Source of the DNA: JAWPMT01 sp965215825
Lineage (GTDB): Bacteria > Bacteroidota > Bacteroidia > Cytophagales > Cyclobacteriaceae
Direction of reading: 5' to 3'
Length of the DNA: 64,000 bases
Assembly: GCA_965215825.1 (NCBI GenBank)
Contig: CBDCEM010000003.1
Location: forward strand, 1,302,001-1,366,000
The position numbers and the translations under genes are program-made. Positions 26,759 through 36,687 of this stretch are shown here, piece after piece (positions within the stretch are counted from its first letter, which is position 1; each line of letters opens with the position of its first letter). The notes beneath the pieces were generated by a model. The model ran no database searches. It had not been told where the DNA came from and saw only the letters and a program-made list of their open reading frames with translations.

Positions 26759-27706
26759 TCACTTCTCTTCTTGAATCGCGTGTAAGATGTTATTTTCTAT
26801 ACGTGCGCTGATATTTTCTTGCGGTGCTTTTTCGAAATTTCTTCCGGTGATTTTTTCGAAGAGCTCAATATAGCGTGCCGATACGGAGTTTACAAACGTA
26901 TCATCCATCGTCGGAATGGCTTGACCCTCTTTACCTTGGAAACCATGATCCATGAGCCATTCGCGAACAAATTCTTTTGATAACTGACGTTGTGGCTGAC
27001 CCTTATCTAGTAGTTCCTGATAGGAATCTGCGTAAAAATAGCGTGACGAATCAGGTGTATGGATCTCGTCAATCAGATAAATCTTTCCACTGGATAAACC
27101 GAATTCATATTTGGTATCTACTAAAATGAGTCCTTTATCCGAGGCTTCAATCGTACCTCTTGCGAATAGTGCGCGGGTATAATTTTCAAGCTGCACATAG
27201 TGCGCTTCAGTAACAAGGCCCGATGACAAGATTTCTTCTCGTGATATATCCTCGTCATGCCCTTCATTTGCTTTTGTAGTAGGTGTAATCAGAGGCTCTG
27301 GAAAACGGTCATTTTCTTTCATGCCATCGGGCATATCAACACCACATATTTTTCTTTTCCCAGATTTGTATACTCTCCAGGCATGACCAACAAGGTATCC
27401 TCGGATTACCATTTCTACCGGAAAAGTCTCGCATTTGATCCCGTAGGTGACATTTGGATCCGGTACAGAGATTACCCAGTTTGGTACGATATCTTCTGTT
27501 CTTGCCAGAAAATGACTGGCAATCTGATTAAGTACCTGACCTTTAAACGGAATAGGGCGTGGAAGCACCACGTCAAACGCCGAGATACGATCTGTGGCTA
27601 CCATTGCCACTCTTTTTCCAAAACTGTAGACTTCTCTAACTTTTCCGGTGTATTTGCCTGTTTGACCGGGGAAATGGAAGGCTGTTGAATCAATTCCTTT
27701 TTCCAT
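26759..27706 (-). CDS. purC: SAICAR synthetase PurC
   Basis: Phosphoribosylaminoimidazole-succinocarboxamide synthase of purine synthesis. I chose the ATG at 27706 (315 residues); a TTG 12 codons upstream is not needed. GKVREVY at 21-27 binds ATP, then DRISAFDVVLP, VIRGYLVGHAW, and the signature LVDTKYEFG. The length is that of the long, yeast-Ade1-like form rather than the 237-residue E. coli form. Separate from other pur genes. Confidence 0.95.
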   Translation of the reverse strand: MEKGIDSTAFHFPGQTGKYTGKVREVYSFGKRVAMVATDRISAFDVVLPRPIPFKGQVLNQIASHFLARTEDIVPNWVISVPDPNVTYGIKCETFPVEMVIRGYLVGHAWRVYKSGKRKICGVDMPDGMKENDRFPEPLITPTTKANEGHDEDISREEILSSGLVTEAHYVQLENYTRALFARGTIEASDKGLILVDTKYEFGLSSGKIYLIDEIHTPDSSRYFYADSYQELLDKGQPQRQLSKEFVREWLMDHGFQGKEGQAIPTMDDTFVNSVSARYIELFEKITGRNFEKAPQENISARIENNILHAIQEEK

Positions 27707-27760
27707 CAGGCGGCAAAGATATAGGTCTTGAGCAAATGGCAATGCGCATCTTACTGAAGA

Positions 27761-29296
27761 TCACTCGGATCCTTCTTTTTCGCCTAATGCAGCGATCCTG
27801 AACTTGGGATTTTCTGAAGATTCATGTTGCTCATCCAGGATTTTTAACATCCTTGCAATAATATCCGGATGCTCAGTGGCTACATCCGTCTGTTCTTGTA
27901 CATCTTGATCCAGGTCATATAGGGCTAGCTCAAGATTGCCGTCCTGCATGTTTTTTCGAATACCTTTCCATTTACCTATTCGGACTGCCTGTTGTCCTTT
28001 ATAACTTGGGAATTCCCAGTAAAGGAAATCGTGTTCAGTCTGAGGTTTACTCAATAACGATGGAACAAAACTCAAGCCATCAATTTGCTCTGGTATCGCT
28101 GTGCTTGTTAATTCACATATTGTTGGCATTAAATCATAAAAAGCAGATTGATGTTCACTTTGTGTCGTTGGTGCAATTTGCCCTGGCCAACTTACAATAA
28201 GAGGTACTCTGATTCCACCTTCATTGACAAACCCTTTTGTGAACCCATACCCGTTTGTGAAAGCTCCCGAACTTTCAAAAAAGTCAAAATCTACACCTCC
28301 TGTGTAAGTAGGCCCATTGTCGCTGGTGAAAAATATAATCGTGTTTTCATAATTGCCTGTTGCTTTGAGTTTTGCTACCAATTGTCCCAGTTGATGATCC
28401 AAGTAAGAAATCATAGCTGCGTAGGTGGCTCGTGGATATCGGTTGGGGAAATATCCACGATCTCCGATATATGGAGTTTCTTCCCCGAACTCCTTTCGAT
28501 AGCGCTCCACCCACTCTTTTGGGGCTTGTAAAGGAAGATGTGGTAGGGGGGATGCGTAGTATAGAAAGAAGGATTCGTTTTTCTTCTCTTCTAAAAATGT
28601 AAGAGCTTCTTCATGAATCTTAGCCGGAGCATAGTCCGGTTGTTCATAACGTGTATAGCTTTCTTCATTCAAGGGATCAGCCAGAGAATCTAATGGAGTA
28701 CGTGGAGGGACAATTTCATTGTTTAGAATGTCCTTTTCTTCATTTTTCCAGAGGTGAGGAGGATAAAGGTTGTGAGCCTGACGTTGACAGTTATAGCCAT
28801 AGAATGTGTCGAAACCCTGATGATTCGGTGTTCCTTCTGTTCCGGGTGCACCAAGTCCCCATTTACCAAAAAGGCCAGTCGCATAGTCATTTTCTTTAAG
28901 CAGTTTGGCTAGTGTGATGGTATTCTTCGGAATAGGTCGTTGCCCTTCCAGATTAGGGTCAACCACAGCTTTTCGGTAGTCCCAGACTGGTCCTCTTTCT
29001 CCCCATTCATCATTTCCTCGAATGTAAGCATGGCCACTGTGCAACCCTGTCAGCAACATGTACCGGGCAGGAGCACAAACAGGAGCGGCGGAATAGTGAT
29101 TGGTAAAAAGCATGCCGGTTTTAGCAAGAGCATCAATGTTTGGAGTTTGAATTTTTTCCTGACCGAGAACACCTATTTCTCCATAGCCTAAGTCATCTGC
29201 CAGGAAGACGATGATGTTGGGCTTTTGTTTTTCAAGAGGAGTAGGAGTACAAGCGAGTAGTAAAAAAGATAAGGGTAATAAAAAAAGCACTCTCAT
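27761..29296 (-). CDS. Sulfatase lipoprotein (type I, formylglycine)
   Basis: 511 residues with a lipobox LLLAC (Cys16), so probably lipid-anchored. The sulfatase core starts with PNIIVFLADDLGYG (metal ligands Asp34, Asp35), and the residue to be converted to formylglycine is Cys74 in VCAPARYMLLTG (CxPxR). Further conserved parts are GLFGKWGLG and FFTSDNGP. It removes sulfate from a sugar or small ester; the substrate is not clear. It lies before the GH16/PKD locus on the same strand but is separated from it by a terminator. No catalytic formylglycine maturase is in the window. Confidence 0.92.
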   Translation of the reverse strand: MRVLFLLPLSFLLLACTPTPLEKQKPNIIVFLADDLGYGEIGVLGQEKIQTPNIDALAKTGMLFTNHYSAAPVCAPARYMLLTGLHSGHAYIRGNDEWGERGPVWDYRKAVVDPNLEGQRPIPKNTITLAKLLKENDYATGLFGKWGLGAPGTEGTPNHQGFDTFYGYNCQRQAHNLYPPHLWKNEEKDILNNEIVPPRTPLDSLADPLNEESYTRYEQPDYAPAKIHEEALTFLEEKKNESFFLYYASPLPHLPLQAPKEWVERYRKEFGEETPYIGDRGYFPNRYPRATYAAMISYLDHQLGQLVAKLKATGNYENTIIFFTSDNGPTYTGGVDFDFFESSGAFTNGYGFTKGFVNEGGIRVPLIVSWPGQIAPTTQSEHQSAFYDLMPTICELTSTAIPEQIDGLSFVPSLLSKPQTEHDFLYWEFPSYKGQQAVRIGKWKGIRKNMQDGNLELALYDLDQDVQEQTDVATEHPDIIARMLKILDEQHESSENPKFRIAALGEKEGSE

Positions 29297-29313
29297 ATTT
29301 CTGGGATTGTCAA

Positions 29314-29363
29314 CAAGATAAGGCGATAATATTTTAACCCAAATTATGCATTAAGCATAATTT
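29314..29363 (-). promoter_or_regulatory. Possible promoter and operator of the sulfatase gene
   Basis: On the minus strand TTG (29340-29342), 19 bases, then TATCTTG (29314-29320), a fair match to the Bacteroidota promoter. A perfect 9-bp inverted repeat AAATTATGC (29341-29349) and GCATAATTT (29355-29363) overlaps the TTG element, as expected for an operator. No other feature is seen in the rest of 29364-29490. Confidence 0.45.
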
Positions 29364-29492
29364 ACCCAAAAGTGCAGACGAAAGAGCTGCTTTGTCTGGG
29401 GTACTCATGACGATGGATCATGGTGTGACCGCTTGCGCGTCAATAACCCGGGCTTAACTAAAAATCGAGCATTGTAGCAAATTGTTAGTGGG

Positions 29493-29534
29493 ACAAAAAA
29501 AGCACTAAACGGCAAAATGCGCATCCAGTGCTTT
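29493..29534 (-). terminator. Intrinsic terminator of the GH16 gene
   Basis: Read on the minus strand: AAAGCACT, a 19-base loop, AGTGCTTT and a run of T. It lies 27 bases after the stop of the GH16 gene and separates it from the sulfatase gene. Confidence 0.8.
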
Positions 29535-29560
29535 ATCGATTATGATTAAAAAGAATCTTG

Positions 29561-30754
29561 TTATTCCACTTCCTGGAAATACCTGATATAATCTACGATC
29601 ATCCAGTTAGGGAATAAAGTAGTTTCGTCTGGATTTCCAGGCCAGATGCCACCTACAGCGACATTTAGGATCATGAAAAATTCATTTCTGAATTCTGAAA
29701 GTCCGTCAGGTGTAATGTCAATGGCATGATATTGCTCATCATCAATGAACCAAAGAATTTTTTCCTCATCCCAGATGATGGAATACACATGGTATTCGTC
29801 GCTCAAGGTTCCGGAAGAAAGTTTTTTACTGTTCCCGAAATTGGCATAAGAACCATTGTTATCCCAGTGCACAGTGCCATGTGTTATGGCATCATTCTCT
29901 CCACCTCCTACCATTTCCATGATGTCAATCTCACCACATGCGGGCCAACCTACCTCGTCAATGTTTGCACCGAGCAACCAAAGGGCGGGCCACATGCTTT
30001 GAGTCTTGGGCATTACTGCACGAATATCTATTCGACCAAAATGAACGTTCACTTTGCCTTTGGAAATCATACGAGAAGACGTATAAGATTTACCGCCTCG
30101 TGATTGCTCTTTGGCTTCAATCACAAGGTTACCCTCTACGATACTGGCGTTTTCTTCCTGATAATATTGCAGTTCTTCATTACCCCAACCACAAATACCC
30201 TGTGCACAGCCGTCCCCAATTTCGAAAGACCAAGTGTTTTCGTCAATTTCTTCACCATCGAACTCTTCCTGCCATGCCAGCGTCATGCCATCATAAGAAG
30301 TAGGAGTTTCGTATCCGGTAGTTGGAATACCGAAAACATGTAAATCATCATTCGTGATAGTGAAAGTTGCCGCCGAATTTCCCAGGGTTGCATTGAAAGG
30401 ATCGGAGAGAATCAGTTGAAATGTCTCGTCATCTTCAGTAAGGTTATCGCCAAAAATCGTAAGATCAACAGAAGTTGAAGTACTACCTGCTTCGATTCTT
30501 AAGATCGTATTTATTGGAGAGAAATCCTCTGATGTAGCAGTCCGCTCAGTGGACTCGATTGCCACAGAAATATCGGAAGAAGAAGCCATGGATAAAGTGA
30601 TATCCACAGTTAATGTTACATCGCTATCACCCTCCTGAATACTGGCATCAGCAATGGACAGGGTGGGTAAAACAGGAGAATCTCCCCCCTCACCGCATGA
30701 GATTGCGAAGAGAAGCGAGATTCCTGATAATATTAGACCGATGAATCGACCCAT
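29561..30754 (-). CDS. GH16 endo-beta-glucanase lipoprotein (laminarinase-like) with Calx-beta domain
   Basis: 397 residues. Lipobox LLFAISC (Cys20), then a Calx-beta domain (about 29-137) and a GH16 catalytic domain (about 150-397). The catalytic motif is EIDIME with Glu275 as nucleophile, Asp277, and Glu280 as acid/base; the surroundings WPALWLLG, THGTVHW and LNVAVGGIWPG fit the laminarinase branch (GH16_3). It should cut beta-1,3 or mixed-linked glucans at the cell surface. It is followed by a terminator and preceded by the PKD lipoprotein gene on the same strand. Confidence 0.93.
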   Translation of the reverse strand: MGRFIGLILSGISLLFAISCGEGGDSPVLPTLSIADASIQEGDSDVTLTVDITLSMASSSDISVAIESTERTATSEDFSPINTILRIEAGSTSTSVDLTIFGDNLTEDDETFQLILSDPFNATLGNSAATFTITNDDLHVFGIPTTGYETPTSYDGMTLAWQEEFDGEEIDENTWSFEIGDGCAQGICGWGNEELQYYQEENASIVEGNLVIEAKEQSRGGKSYTSSRMISKGKVNVHFGRIDIRAVMPKTQSMWPALWLLGANIDEVGWPACGEIDIMEMVGGGENDAITHGTVHWDNNGSYANFGNSKKLSSGTLSDEYHVYSIIWDEEKILWFIDDEQYHAIDITPDGLSEFRNEFFMILNVAVGGIWPGNPDETTLFPNWMIVDYIRYFQEVE

Positions 30755-30776
30755 GATATTTTATTAGAAGGTTGGC

Positions 30777-31595
30777 TTATTGACGAACCAATTGGTAAGT
30801 CCACCATACTCCAGCACCAGCTTCGATGTTCAAAGTCATAGTACCGGCATCGCCATCAAATGCACCGATTGTGTAAGTAATGGAAGAAGGAACGGCATCA
30901 TCAAGACTTGCAAGCTCACCATCGTTGTTGGCTTTAGCAAGACCAAGGAATGCACCTGAGCCATTTACAGTGATGGAGCTGGATGTGGCCGTGAAAGTAT
31001 AATCTCCGCTTCCGTCATGAGGAGCTACAGGTGTAGCACATCCGTCGGCTTCAACTCCTTGCCATGCTTCTACCCAGGTTTCGCCATCCATGTCGATGCT
31101 GAATGATCCATCTGAACCAAATACGTAATCATCATCAAGGAAACAAGCTCTGGCTTCCAGGTCTCCAGCAGGTAAAGCCCACCATTCGCCGCTTCCAGCT
31201 GCAGGTCCAACAGCAAGAGAAGCTTCTTCTGTAGCGACTCTCCAGGTTCCTACCAGATTATCTGCGAAAGGTGCTTCAACTACGATATCTTCCGAAGAAG
31301 TGTCAGTTCCGCCAGCGTTAGTGACAGTCAATTCAACAGTATATGTACCGCCTGCTGCAAATGTATGTGAAGGAGAAGCGTCTGTTGAGCTGTTTCCATC
31401 ACCAAAATTCCAACTGTATGAATCAGCTCCTATTGAAGCGTCAGTGAAGGTTACAGTAAGACCATCCACTGCTGATGTAAATGCCGCGTTTGGGGCATCA
31501 ACTGTAGGTTCGTCATCAGAACAACTGGTAATTCCCAGTATGCCTACAACCAATGTAAACATCAGTAATCTTTTCGTCAATGTTAAAGTTTTCAT
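30777..31595 (-). CDS. PKD-domain lipoprotein, candidate glycan-binding protein
   Basis: 272 residues from the ATG at 31595. Lipobox GITSC (Cys25), then a PKD domain (about 34-110; YSWNFGDGNSS and HTFAAGGTYTVELTV), and a C-terminal beta-rich domain of about 150 residues with many Trp, Gly and Asp (GEWWALPAGDLEARACF, TWVEAWQGVEADG). No catalytic motif. The pairing with a GH16 lipoprotein 22 bases downstream is the pattern of surface glycan-binding proteins in Bacteroidota loci, so that role is inferred. Confidence 0.85.
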   Translation of the reverse strand: MKTLTLTKRLLMFTLVVGILGITSCSDDEPTVDAPNAAFTSAVDGLTVTFTDASIGADSYSWNFGDGNSSTDASPSHTFAAGGTYTVELTVTNAGGTDTSSEDIVVEAPFADNLVGTWRVATEEASLAVGPAAGSGEWWALPAGDLEARACFLDDDYVFGSDGSFSIDMDGETWVEAWQGVEADGCATPVAPHDGSGDYTFTATSSSITVNGSGAFLGLAKANNDGELASLDDAVPSSITYTIGAFDGDAGTMTLNIEAGAGVWWTYQLVRQ

Positions 31596-31762
31596 AACTC
31601 CTCGTTTTAATGTGTAGCCAAAGATGTTTTCAATAATTTGGATAATAATACATTCACTCCTGCTCATAGCTACATCAACTTGTTTTAACTACTTTCTCAC
31701 TACTACATCATTATTCAAAAAATCGGGGTAATTTTAATTCAACACCACTTTTTAAGGAATTG

Positions 31763-34675
31763 ATGCTTTCTTGTCTAATTAGGAGTACTACATCGGAATT
31801 ATCAGCTGTTTTTCGGTCGAAGTTGATCTTTCTTGTTTTTTCTATTATACTGATTCACCCCGTCAGTGGGCAGTTTATCGGTTTACCTTCGATCGAAATT
31901 TACAATTTCAGGGATTATGGAGCTGGCGGCCAAAACTATCAAATCAGGCAGGCTGATGATGGATTGATCTACATGGCCAATAACTTTGGTTTGCTGAGTT
32001 TCGATGGAACTTATTGGCATACGGATAGTATCGATGGTGGAACAAAAGTGAGATCCATATATCCTGATTCCGAAGGGAACATCTATGTTGGTGCGCAAAA
32101 TCAGTTCGGATTTTTCTCGTCTGGGGAAGACGGATTTTTGCATTATCATTCTTTGACAGATCTCATACCTGAAACGCATAGGAATTTCGAGGACGTCTGG
32201 AAAATTTATGAAACGGAACATGGAATTAGTTTCAGTACTACAGGTAAGACTTATTTTCTAAAAAACAATCAAATAGAGGTCATCGATTCATCCATTGAAC
32301 CAGGATTTACATTGGAGTATAAGGGTGAATTATTGACAAAACACAAAGACTCACGTATTCATATTTGGGAGGATTCGGAATGGAAAGAAAGGCCCAGTCA
32401 ACCAGAATTGAGCGGTGGACTAATCTCAATTGTAGAGTTAGGGAGGGGACGGGAACTTTGGGTTTCAAGAGAAGAGATCAAACTACTGCACGAAGGAGGG
32501 GAGGTTGGATTTTTGAATGCTAATTTGAAAAAGGAGTTGCATGATGCTGATATTTCAAATGCTATAAGGTTGTTCAATGGTAGCATCGCAGTTGCAACAA
32601 TAGCAAAGGGTCTCTTCATCATAGATAGTGAATCCGGAGAACTGGCCCTACATCTGAATGAATACAATGGCCTGGAAGGGCATACGGTCTATGATATTAT
32701 AGAAGATAGAAATGGCTCACTTTGGCTGAGTATGTCTAATAACATTGTTCGTGTTTCCTGGTCATATCCATTTAGCTTCATCAATAGTGATTTAAATGTG
32801 CCGGGTACTGGGTATACCGCTCAAATGACAAATGATGAACTTTATCTGGGAACGAATACAGGACTCTATATGGGAGAGATGCCACAACCAGATTTCAGGA
32901 GGGTTGAAGGAATAGAAGGTCAAATCAACAAAATCCAGAAGCTTGACGAGCAAATCCTAATTTCTGCACATGAAGGTGTATTCCTCGTTGAAGGTGGTGC
33001 AGTAAAACCGATTGAGATTTCCGAAGGATGGTGGTCCATTATTCCTACAAACAATCCCCAATATTTCATTGCAGGGACGTATGAAGGACTGGGGCTTTTG
33101 TCCAGAACCAATGGCTCATGGAGTCTTGTCAAAAGATACAATGGGTTTAAGGAGTCCTCCCGTGTCTTATCTTTTGATCCATCCGGAAATCTTTGGATGG
33201 CACATGGATACAAAGGAGTTTATCGATTTCGGTTCAGTGAAAATTTCCAGGAAATTATTGAAACAAGCTATTTTGGTCCGGAATCGGGATTACCTTCTCA
33301 ATATTTAAATAATGTCTTTCTACTTTCTGAAGGTCTTGTTTTTACAGGTGAGACGGGAGTTTACAGCTTTGATGAAAGCACTGAGAAGTTTTACCCTCAT
33401 GAATTTCTTGATACACTTATTGGCCCTGGAGAACATACACGGATCATTGAGCCAGCATCAAATGGTCGCACATATGTAATTACCAGAGATTTTTCAGCGG
33501 TGATGAAATCTAATCAATGGACGGGGATCAGTATGGATAAAAACCCTTTTATAGGGGTTCATCAGATGCTAAATGATGATTTGATCCAAGTTTCTGTTAT
33601 AGATGAAGACAATGTATTGTTTTCAGCAAATGAAGGATTTCTTCATTTCAACAGTGATTACGGGTTATTTAATAAAGAAATTAAGGTATTGATCAGGTCC
33701 GTGCGTTCGATTCATGCCGATAGAATTCTATATGGAGGTTATGGTAATCATGACCAGTTGAACCGTGCCACCCCCTTCCCTTATGTGGAGAATTCTATTG
33801 CATTCACTTTTTCTTCCATTGATTACCAGTTTGATAATTGTGAATATCGTTATCGACTACTTGGGTACAAAGATGAAAGTTGGTCCCATTGGTCTGACGC
33901 AACATTCAAGGAATTCACAAATTTGTATGAGGGAGATTACGAGTTTCAGGTAGAAGCCAGGGATGCCCTTGGAAGTGTTTCTCCTCAGACCTCCTATACA
34001 TTTGAGATTTCGCCACCCTGGTTCAGGACCACTTTCGCGTACACTGTAATGTCAATAACTATCATTATGACATTGTTTTTTAGTGCTAACTGGTATCGAA
34101 GACGGCATAAGCGAGAACAAAAGAGATTGATTGCGGAGCAAAAACAGGAGTTGGATCTTAGAGACAAGGAATTGGTTGAATTACGCAATGAAAAGCTGAA
34201 AGCAGAGGTAAATACCAAGCGAAAGGAATTGGCTACTTCAACAATGCATTTGATTGACAAGAATGAATTCATGAATCAAATCAAGCAGCATTTGTTGGAG
34301 ATTAAAAAGTCACTTGATGTAGATGCCGTGATTATGAAAAACCTGAACCGCTTGGTCAAGGACATTGATAAGAACATTGACCAGGATCGGGCCTGGAAGC
34401 AGTTTGAGATAAATTTTGATCAAGTACATGGCGATTTTTTGAAAACCATTCAGACGGATTACCCAGTACTTTCACCTCAGGACTTGAAACTTTGCGCCTA
34501 TTTGAGAATGAACATGACCACCAAAGAAATAGCGAATTTGCTTAAGATATCTGTTCGTGGTGTTGAAATAGCCCGTTACCGGTTAAGAAAAAAACTTGCC
34601 TTAAATCATGACAAAAACCTGGTGGATTTCATGATTAAGTATGGAACAGAACAACCAGCAATAAGTGAGAAGTAA
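31763..34675 (+). CDS. Transmembrane one-component regulator: propeller, Y_Y_Y, TM, LuxR-type HTH
   Basis: 970 residues from the ATG at 31763. A signal segment is followed by a beta-propeller sensor (repeats such as DGLIYMANNFGLLSFDG and NGSLWLSMSNNIVRVSW), a Y_Y_Y domain (FDNCEYRYRLLGYKDESWSHW), one transmembrane helix at about 758-780, a coiled coil and a C-terminal HTH (LSPQDLKLCAYLRMNMTTKEI, then VRGVEIARYRLRKKL, about 903-950). There is no histidine kinase or receiver domain. Divergent from the PKD/GH16 genes across 167 bases, so it probably senses the glucan product and controls them. Confidence 0.9.
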   Translation: MLSCLIRSTTSELSAVFRSKLIFLVFSIILIHPVSGQFIGLPSIEIYNFRDYGAGGQNYQIRQADDGLIYMANNFGLLSFDGTYWHTDSIDGGTKVRSIYPDSEGNIYVGAQNQFGFFSSGEDGFLHYHSLTDLIPETHRNFEDVWKIYETEHGISFSTTGKTYFLKNNQIEVIDSSIEPGFTLEYKGELLTKHKDSRIHIWEDSEWKERPSQPELSGGLISIVELGRGRELWVSREEIKLLHEGGEVGFLNANLKKELHDADISNAIRLFNGSIAVATIAKGLFIIDSESGELALHLNEYNGLEGHTVYDIIEDRNGSLWLSMSNNIVRVSWSYPFSFINSDLNVPGTGYTAQMTNDELYLGTNTGLYMGEMPQPDFRRVEGIEGQINKIQKLDEQILISAHEGVFLVEGGAVKPIEISEGWWSIIPTNNPQYFIAGTYEGLGLLSRTNGSWSLVKRYNGFKESSRVLSFDPSGNLWMAHGYKGVYRFRFSENFQEIIETSYFGPESGLPSQYLNNVFLLSEGLVFTGETGVYSFDESTEKFYPHEFLDTLIGPGEHTRIIEPASNGRTYVITRDFSAVMKSNQWTGISMDKNPFIGVHQMLNDDLIQVSVIDEDNVLFSANEGFLHFNSDYGLFNKEIKVLIRSVRSIHADRILYGGYGNHDQLNRATPFPYVENSIAFTFSSIDYQFDNCEYRYRLLGYKDESWSHWSDATFKEFTNLYEGDYEFQVEARDALGSVSPQTSYTFEISPPWFRTTFAYTVMSITIIMTLFFSANWYRRRHKREQKRLIAEQKQELDLRDKELVELRNEKLKAEVNTKRKELATSTMHLIDKNEFMNQIKQHLLEIKKSLDVDAVIMKNLNRLVKDIDKNIDQDRAWKQFEINFDQVHGDFLKTIQTDYPVLSPQDLKLCAYLRMNMTTKEIANLLKISVRGVEIARYRLRKKLALNHDKNLVDFMIKYGTEQPAISEK

Positions 34676-34725
34676 TATTAGGAAATAACCAGAGGTACAA
34701 AAACGACTTTATAATTAGACAACAG

Positions 34726-35418
34726 ATGAAATTCAGAATTTTGTTTTTACTCACGTGTCTGGTAAACCTAATGAGTTGTCAAAGTAGTAACTCGTCTACT
34801 GGTCTCCATGGACTTTGGGAGCTGGAGTTATTAGAGATTGATGGAGTGATAGAAGAACACACACCCTATTTTTTGCAAGTGAATCCAGATGGGAGTTTTG
34901 CTGTAGCTAAAAGGTCAGGAGACATAAGAGGGTTTTATGACATAAGTGGAAATCAAATCCTTTTTTCAAGTGCAGATAGCAAATGGTTTAATAGGCAGTG
35001 GCAACTGGAAAGGCTTCGTGACAAAATCCGACTTACTGGTAAGGGTGATTACGGTGGAAAGCCTTTTAATAAGCTAGGACCAGTGGGAGTGTTGAATTCT
35101 CGGTTGACCTTTAATCCAGTGGAGACCATTCCCGATTTTCAGGCTTTCGAAGATGCGATGAATGGGAAATGGGAGCTATATAAGATTAGAAAGGGGGGGA
35201 AGACTGAAAATTTAAGTAATACCAAGATGTTTATAGCTAATGGTAAGTATGCCATAGAAGGTCCGAATCACTTTGAATCAGGAGTCGCCACGATCAATAC
35301 CAGGTATCGTAAAGTATACTTTGAAGGACATGATACGGCCTGGGATGCCTGGTTCTTTGGTGAAGAACTTCGATTGAGTAATAAATCTATGAAGTTGATT
35401 TACAACCTTCGAAAGTAA
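34726..35418 (+). CDS. Lipoprotein with two lipocalin-like halves
   Basis: 230 residues. Lipobox NLMSC, then two similar beta-rich halves, each starting with a GLWELE or GKWELYKI strand as in lipocalin-like DUF families of Bacteroidota. There is no catalytic motif. It starts 50 bases after the regulator gene and its stop lies 1 base from the end of the convergent oxidoreductase gene. Role unknown, perhaps surface or periplasmic binding. Confidence 0.75.
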   Translation: MKFRILFLLTCLVNLMSCQSSNSSTGLHGLWELELLEIDGVIEEHTPYFLQVNPDGSFAVAKRSGDIRGFYDISGNQILFSSADSKWFNRQWQLERLRDKIRLTGKGDYGGKPFNKLGPVGVLNSRLTFNPVETIPDFQAFEDAMNGKWELYKIRKGGKTENLSNTKMFIANGKYAIEGPNHFESGVATINTRYRKVYFEGHDTAWDAWFFGEELRLSNKSMKLIYNLRK

Positions 35419-35419
35419 A

Positions 35420-36481
35420 TTATAATGAAATCACATTACCGGATTTTACTGACTTGTCTGCAGCCAGTACTATTCTTAAGCTGTCAACAGCAGCCTGGAG
35501 GTGTTCGGATAAATCTGCTTTTCCCTGGATTGCGCTCAGAAATAACTCCTGCTCCATTAGGCACAAGGTGTCATGATCGGGTTCATCCGATGTGCTTATC
35601 CATTCATCATCCATCTCAAATTCTCCGAGACTATTCAAATTGCTTCTATGCGATTTGAGCGCACCTGTTTGAGTGTGTCCTTCTATTTCATCAGATTGAC
35701 CTTCATTAATCTCCCTAATTGAAACACTACCTTTAGGTCCGATAACGTCTTTTACAAAATACGCTGTGTCACTCATCATTGGCCCCCATCCTGCCTCATA
35801 CCACCCCACCGAACCATCTTCGAATTTCACCTGTAATTGCCCATAATTATACATGTGAGGAGCAATTTCATCACTTAAACGGGCTCCAATTGCATAAACT
35901 GAAATTGGTTTTGCTTGCGTCATGGAACACATAATATCAACATAGTGTACACCACAGTCTACTATGGGAGACATGGATTGCATTAAATTTTTATGAGTTT
36001 CCCATTGGGAGCCAGAACTCTGTTGATTGAGGTTCATCCGCATGACCAATGGTTTACCTAGCCCCCTGGCGGCTTTCATAAAAGCAGTCCAAGCGGGGTG
36101 AACTCTCAAAATATATCCTATAATGAGTTGTTTTTGAGTGGATTTGGCTAACTCGACTAAAGCTTGTGCTTCCTCCACGGTAGTCGCTAATGGTTTTTCG
36201 AGAAAAACATGAGCTCCGGCATTCAATGCCATTGTTGCGTATTCGGCGTGAGTATCAGGGTAGGTGTTGATGGAAACAGCATTGGGTCTTGTCTTTTGAA
36301 GTGCTGACGCATAATCACTAAAAGTCGGAAGGCCTCCCAACTCATGAGACAAATTCTCTCGGGAGTTTTTGGTTCGACTTACCAGGCCTACAATTTCAAA
36401 GGCCTCCAATTTATGATATGCTCGCGCGTGGGCAGTACCCATATTCCCGCAGCCTGCTACCAATACTCTGATTTTATCCAT
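35420..36481 (-). CDS. Gfo/Idh/MocA-family oxidoreductase
   Basis: 353 residues. N-terminal Rossmann fold with AGCGNMGTAHARAY (GCGNMG at 10-15) for NAD(P), EKP at 95-97 (FLEKPLATT), and the C-terminal alpha/beta domain with the region around DCGVHYVDIMCSM. The family oxidises sugars and related polyols; the exact substrate is unknown. No neighbour gives a clue beyond the nearby glycan locus. Confidence 0.88.
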   Translation of the reverse strand: MDKIRVLVAGCGNMGTAHARAYHKLEAFEIVGLVSRTKNSRENLSHELGGLPTFSDYASALQKTRPNAVSINTYPDTHAEYATMALNAGAHVFLEKPLATTVEEAQALVELAKSTQKQLIIGYILRVHPAWTAFMKAARGLGKPLVMRMNLNQQSSGSQWETHKNLMQSMSPIVDCGVHYVDIMCSMTQAKPISVYAIGARLSDEIAPHMYNYGQLQVKFEDGSVGWYEAGWGPMMSDTAYFVKDVIGPKGSVSIREINEGQSDEIEGHTQTGALKSHRSNLNSLGEFEMDDEWISTSDEPDHDTLCLMEQELFLSAIQGKADLSEHLQAAVDSLRIVLAADKSVKSGNVISL

Positions 36482-36687
36482 GGATCAAAATTGGTGGATT
36501 CTGTTTCATACACTTGAAAATTCTTTCTCAAAGAACCTGGGTGGACGTTTCATTGACCTCAACTTTTCGCTCAAAAACTGAGTTGTCTAAATTTTTTTCG
36601 AATTTTATTGAACCTCGTTGCTTGTGGAGTGTATGGCTAATCGACGATCCCGGGAAGTTGTCACCACAACACAAAAAATTAAAAGAG

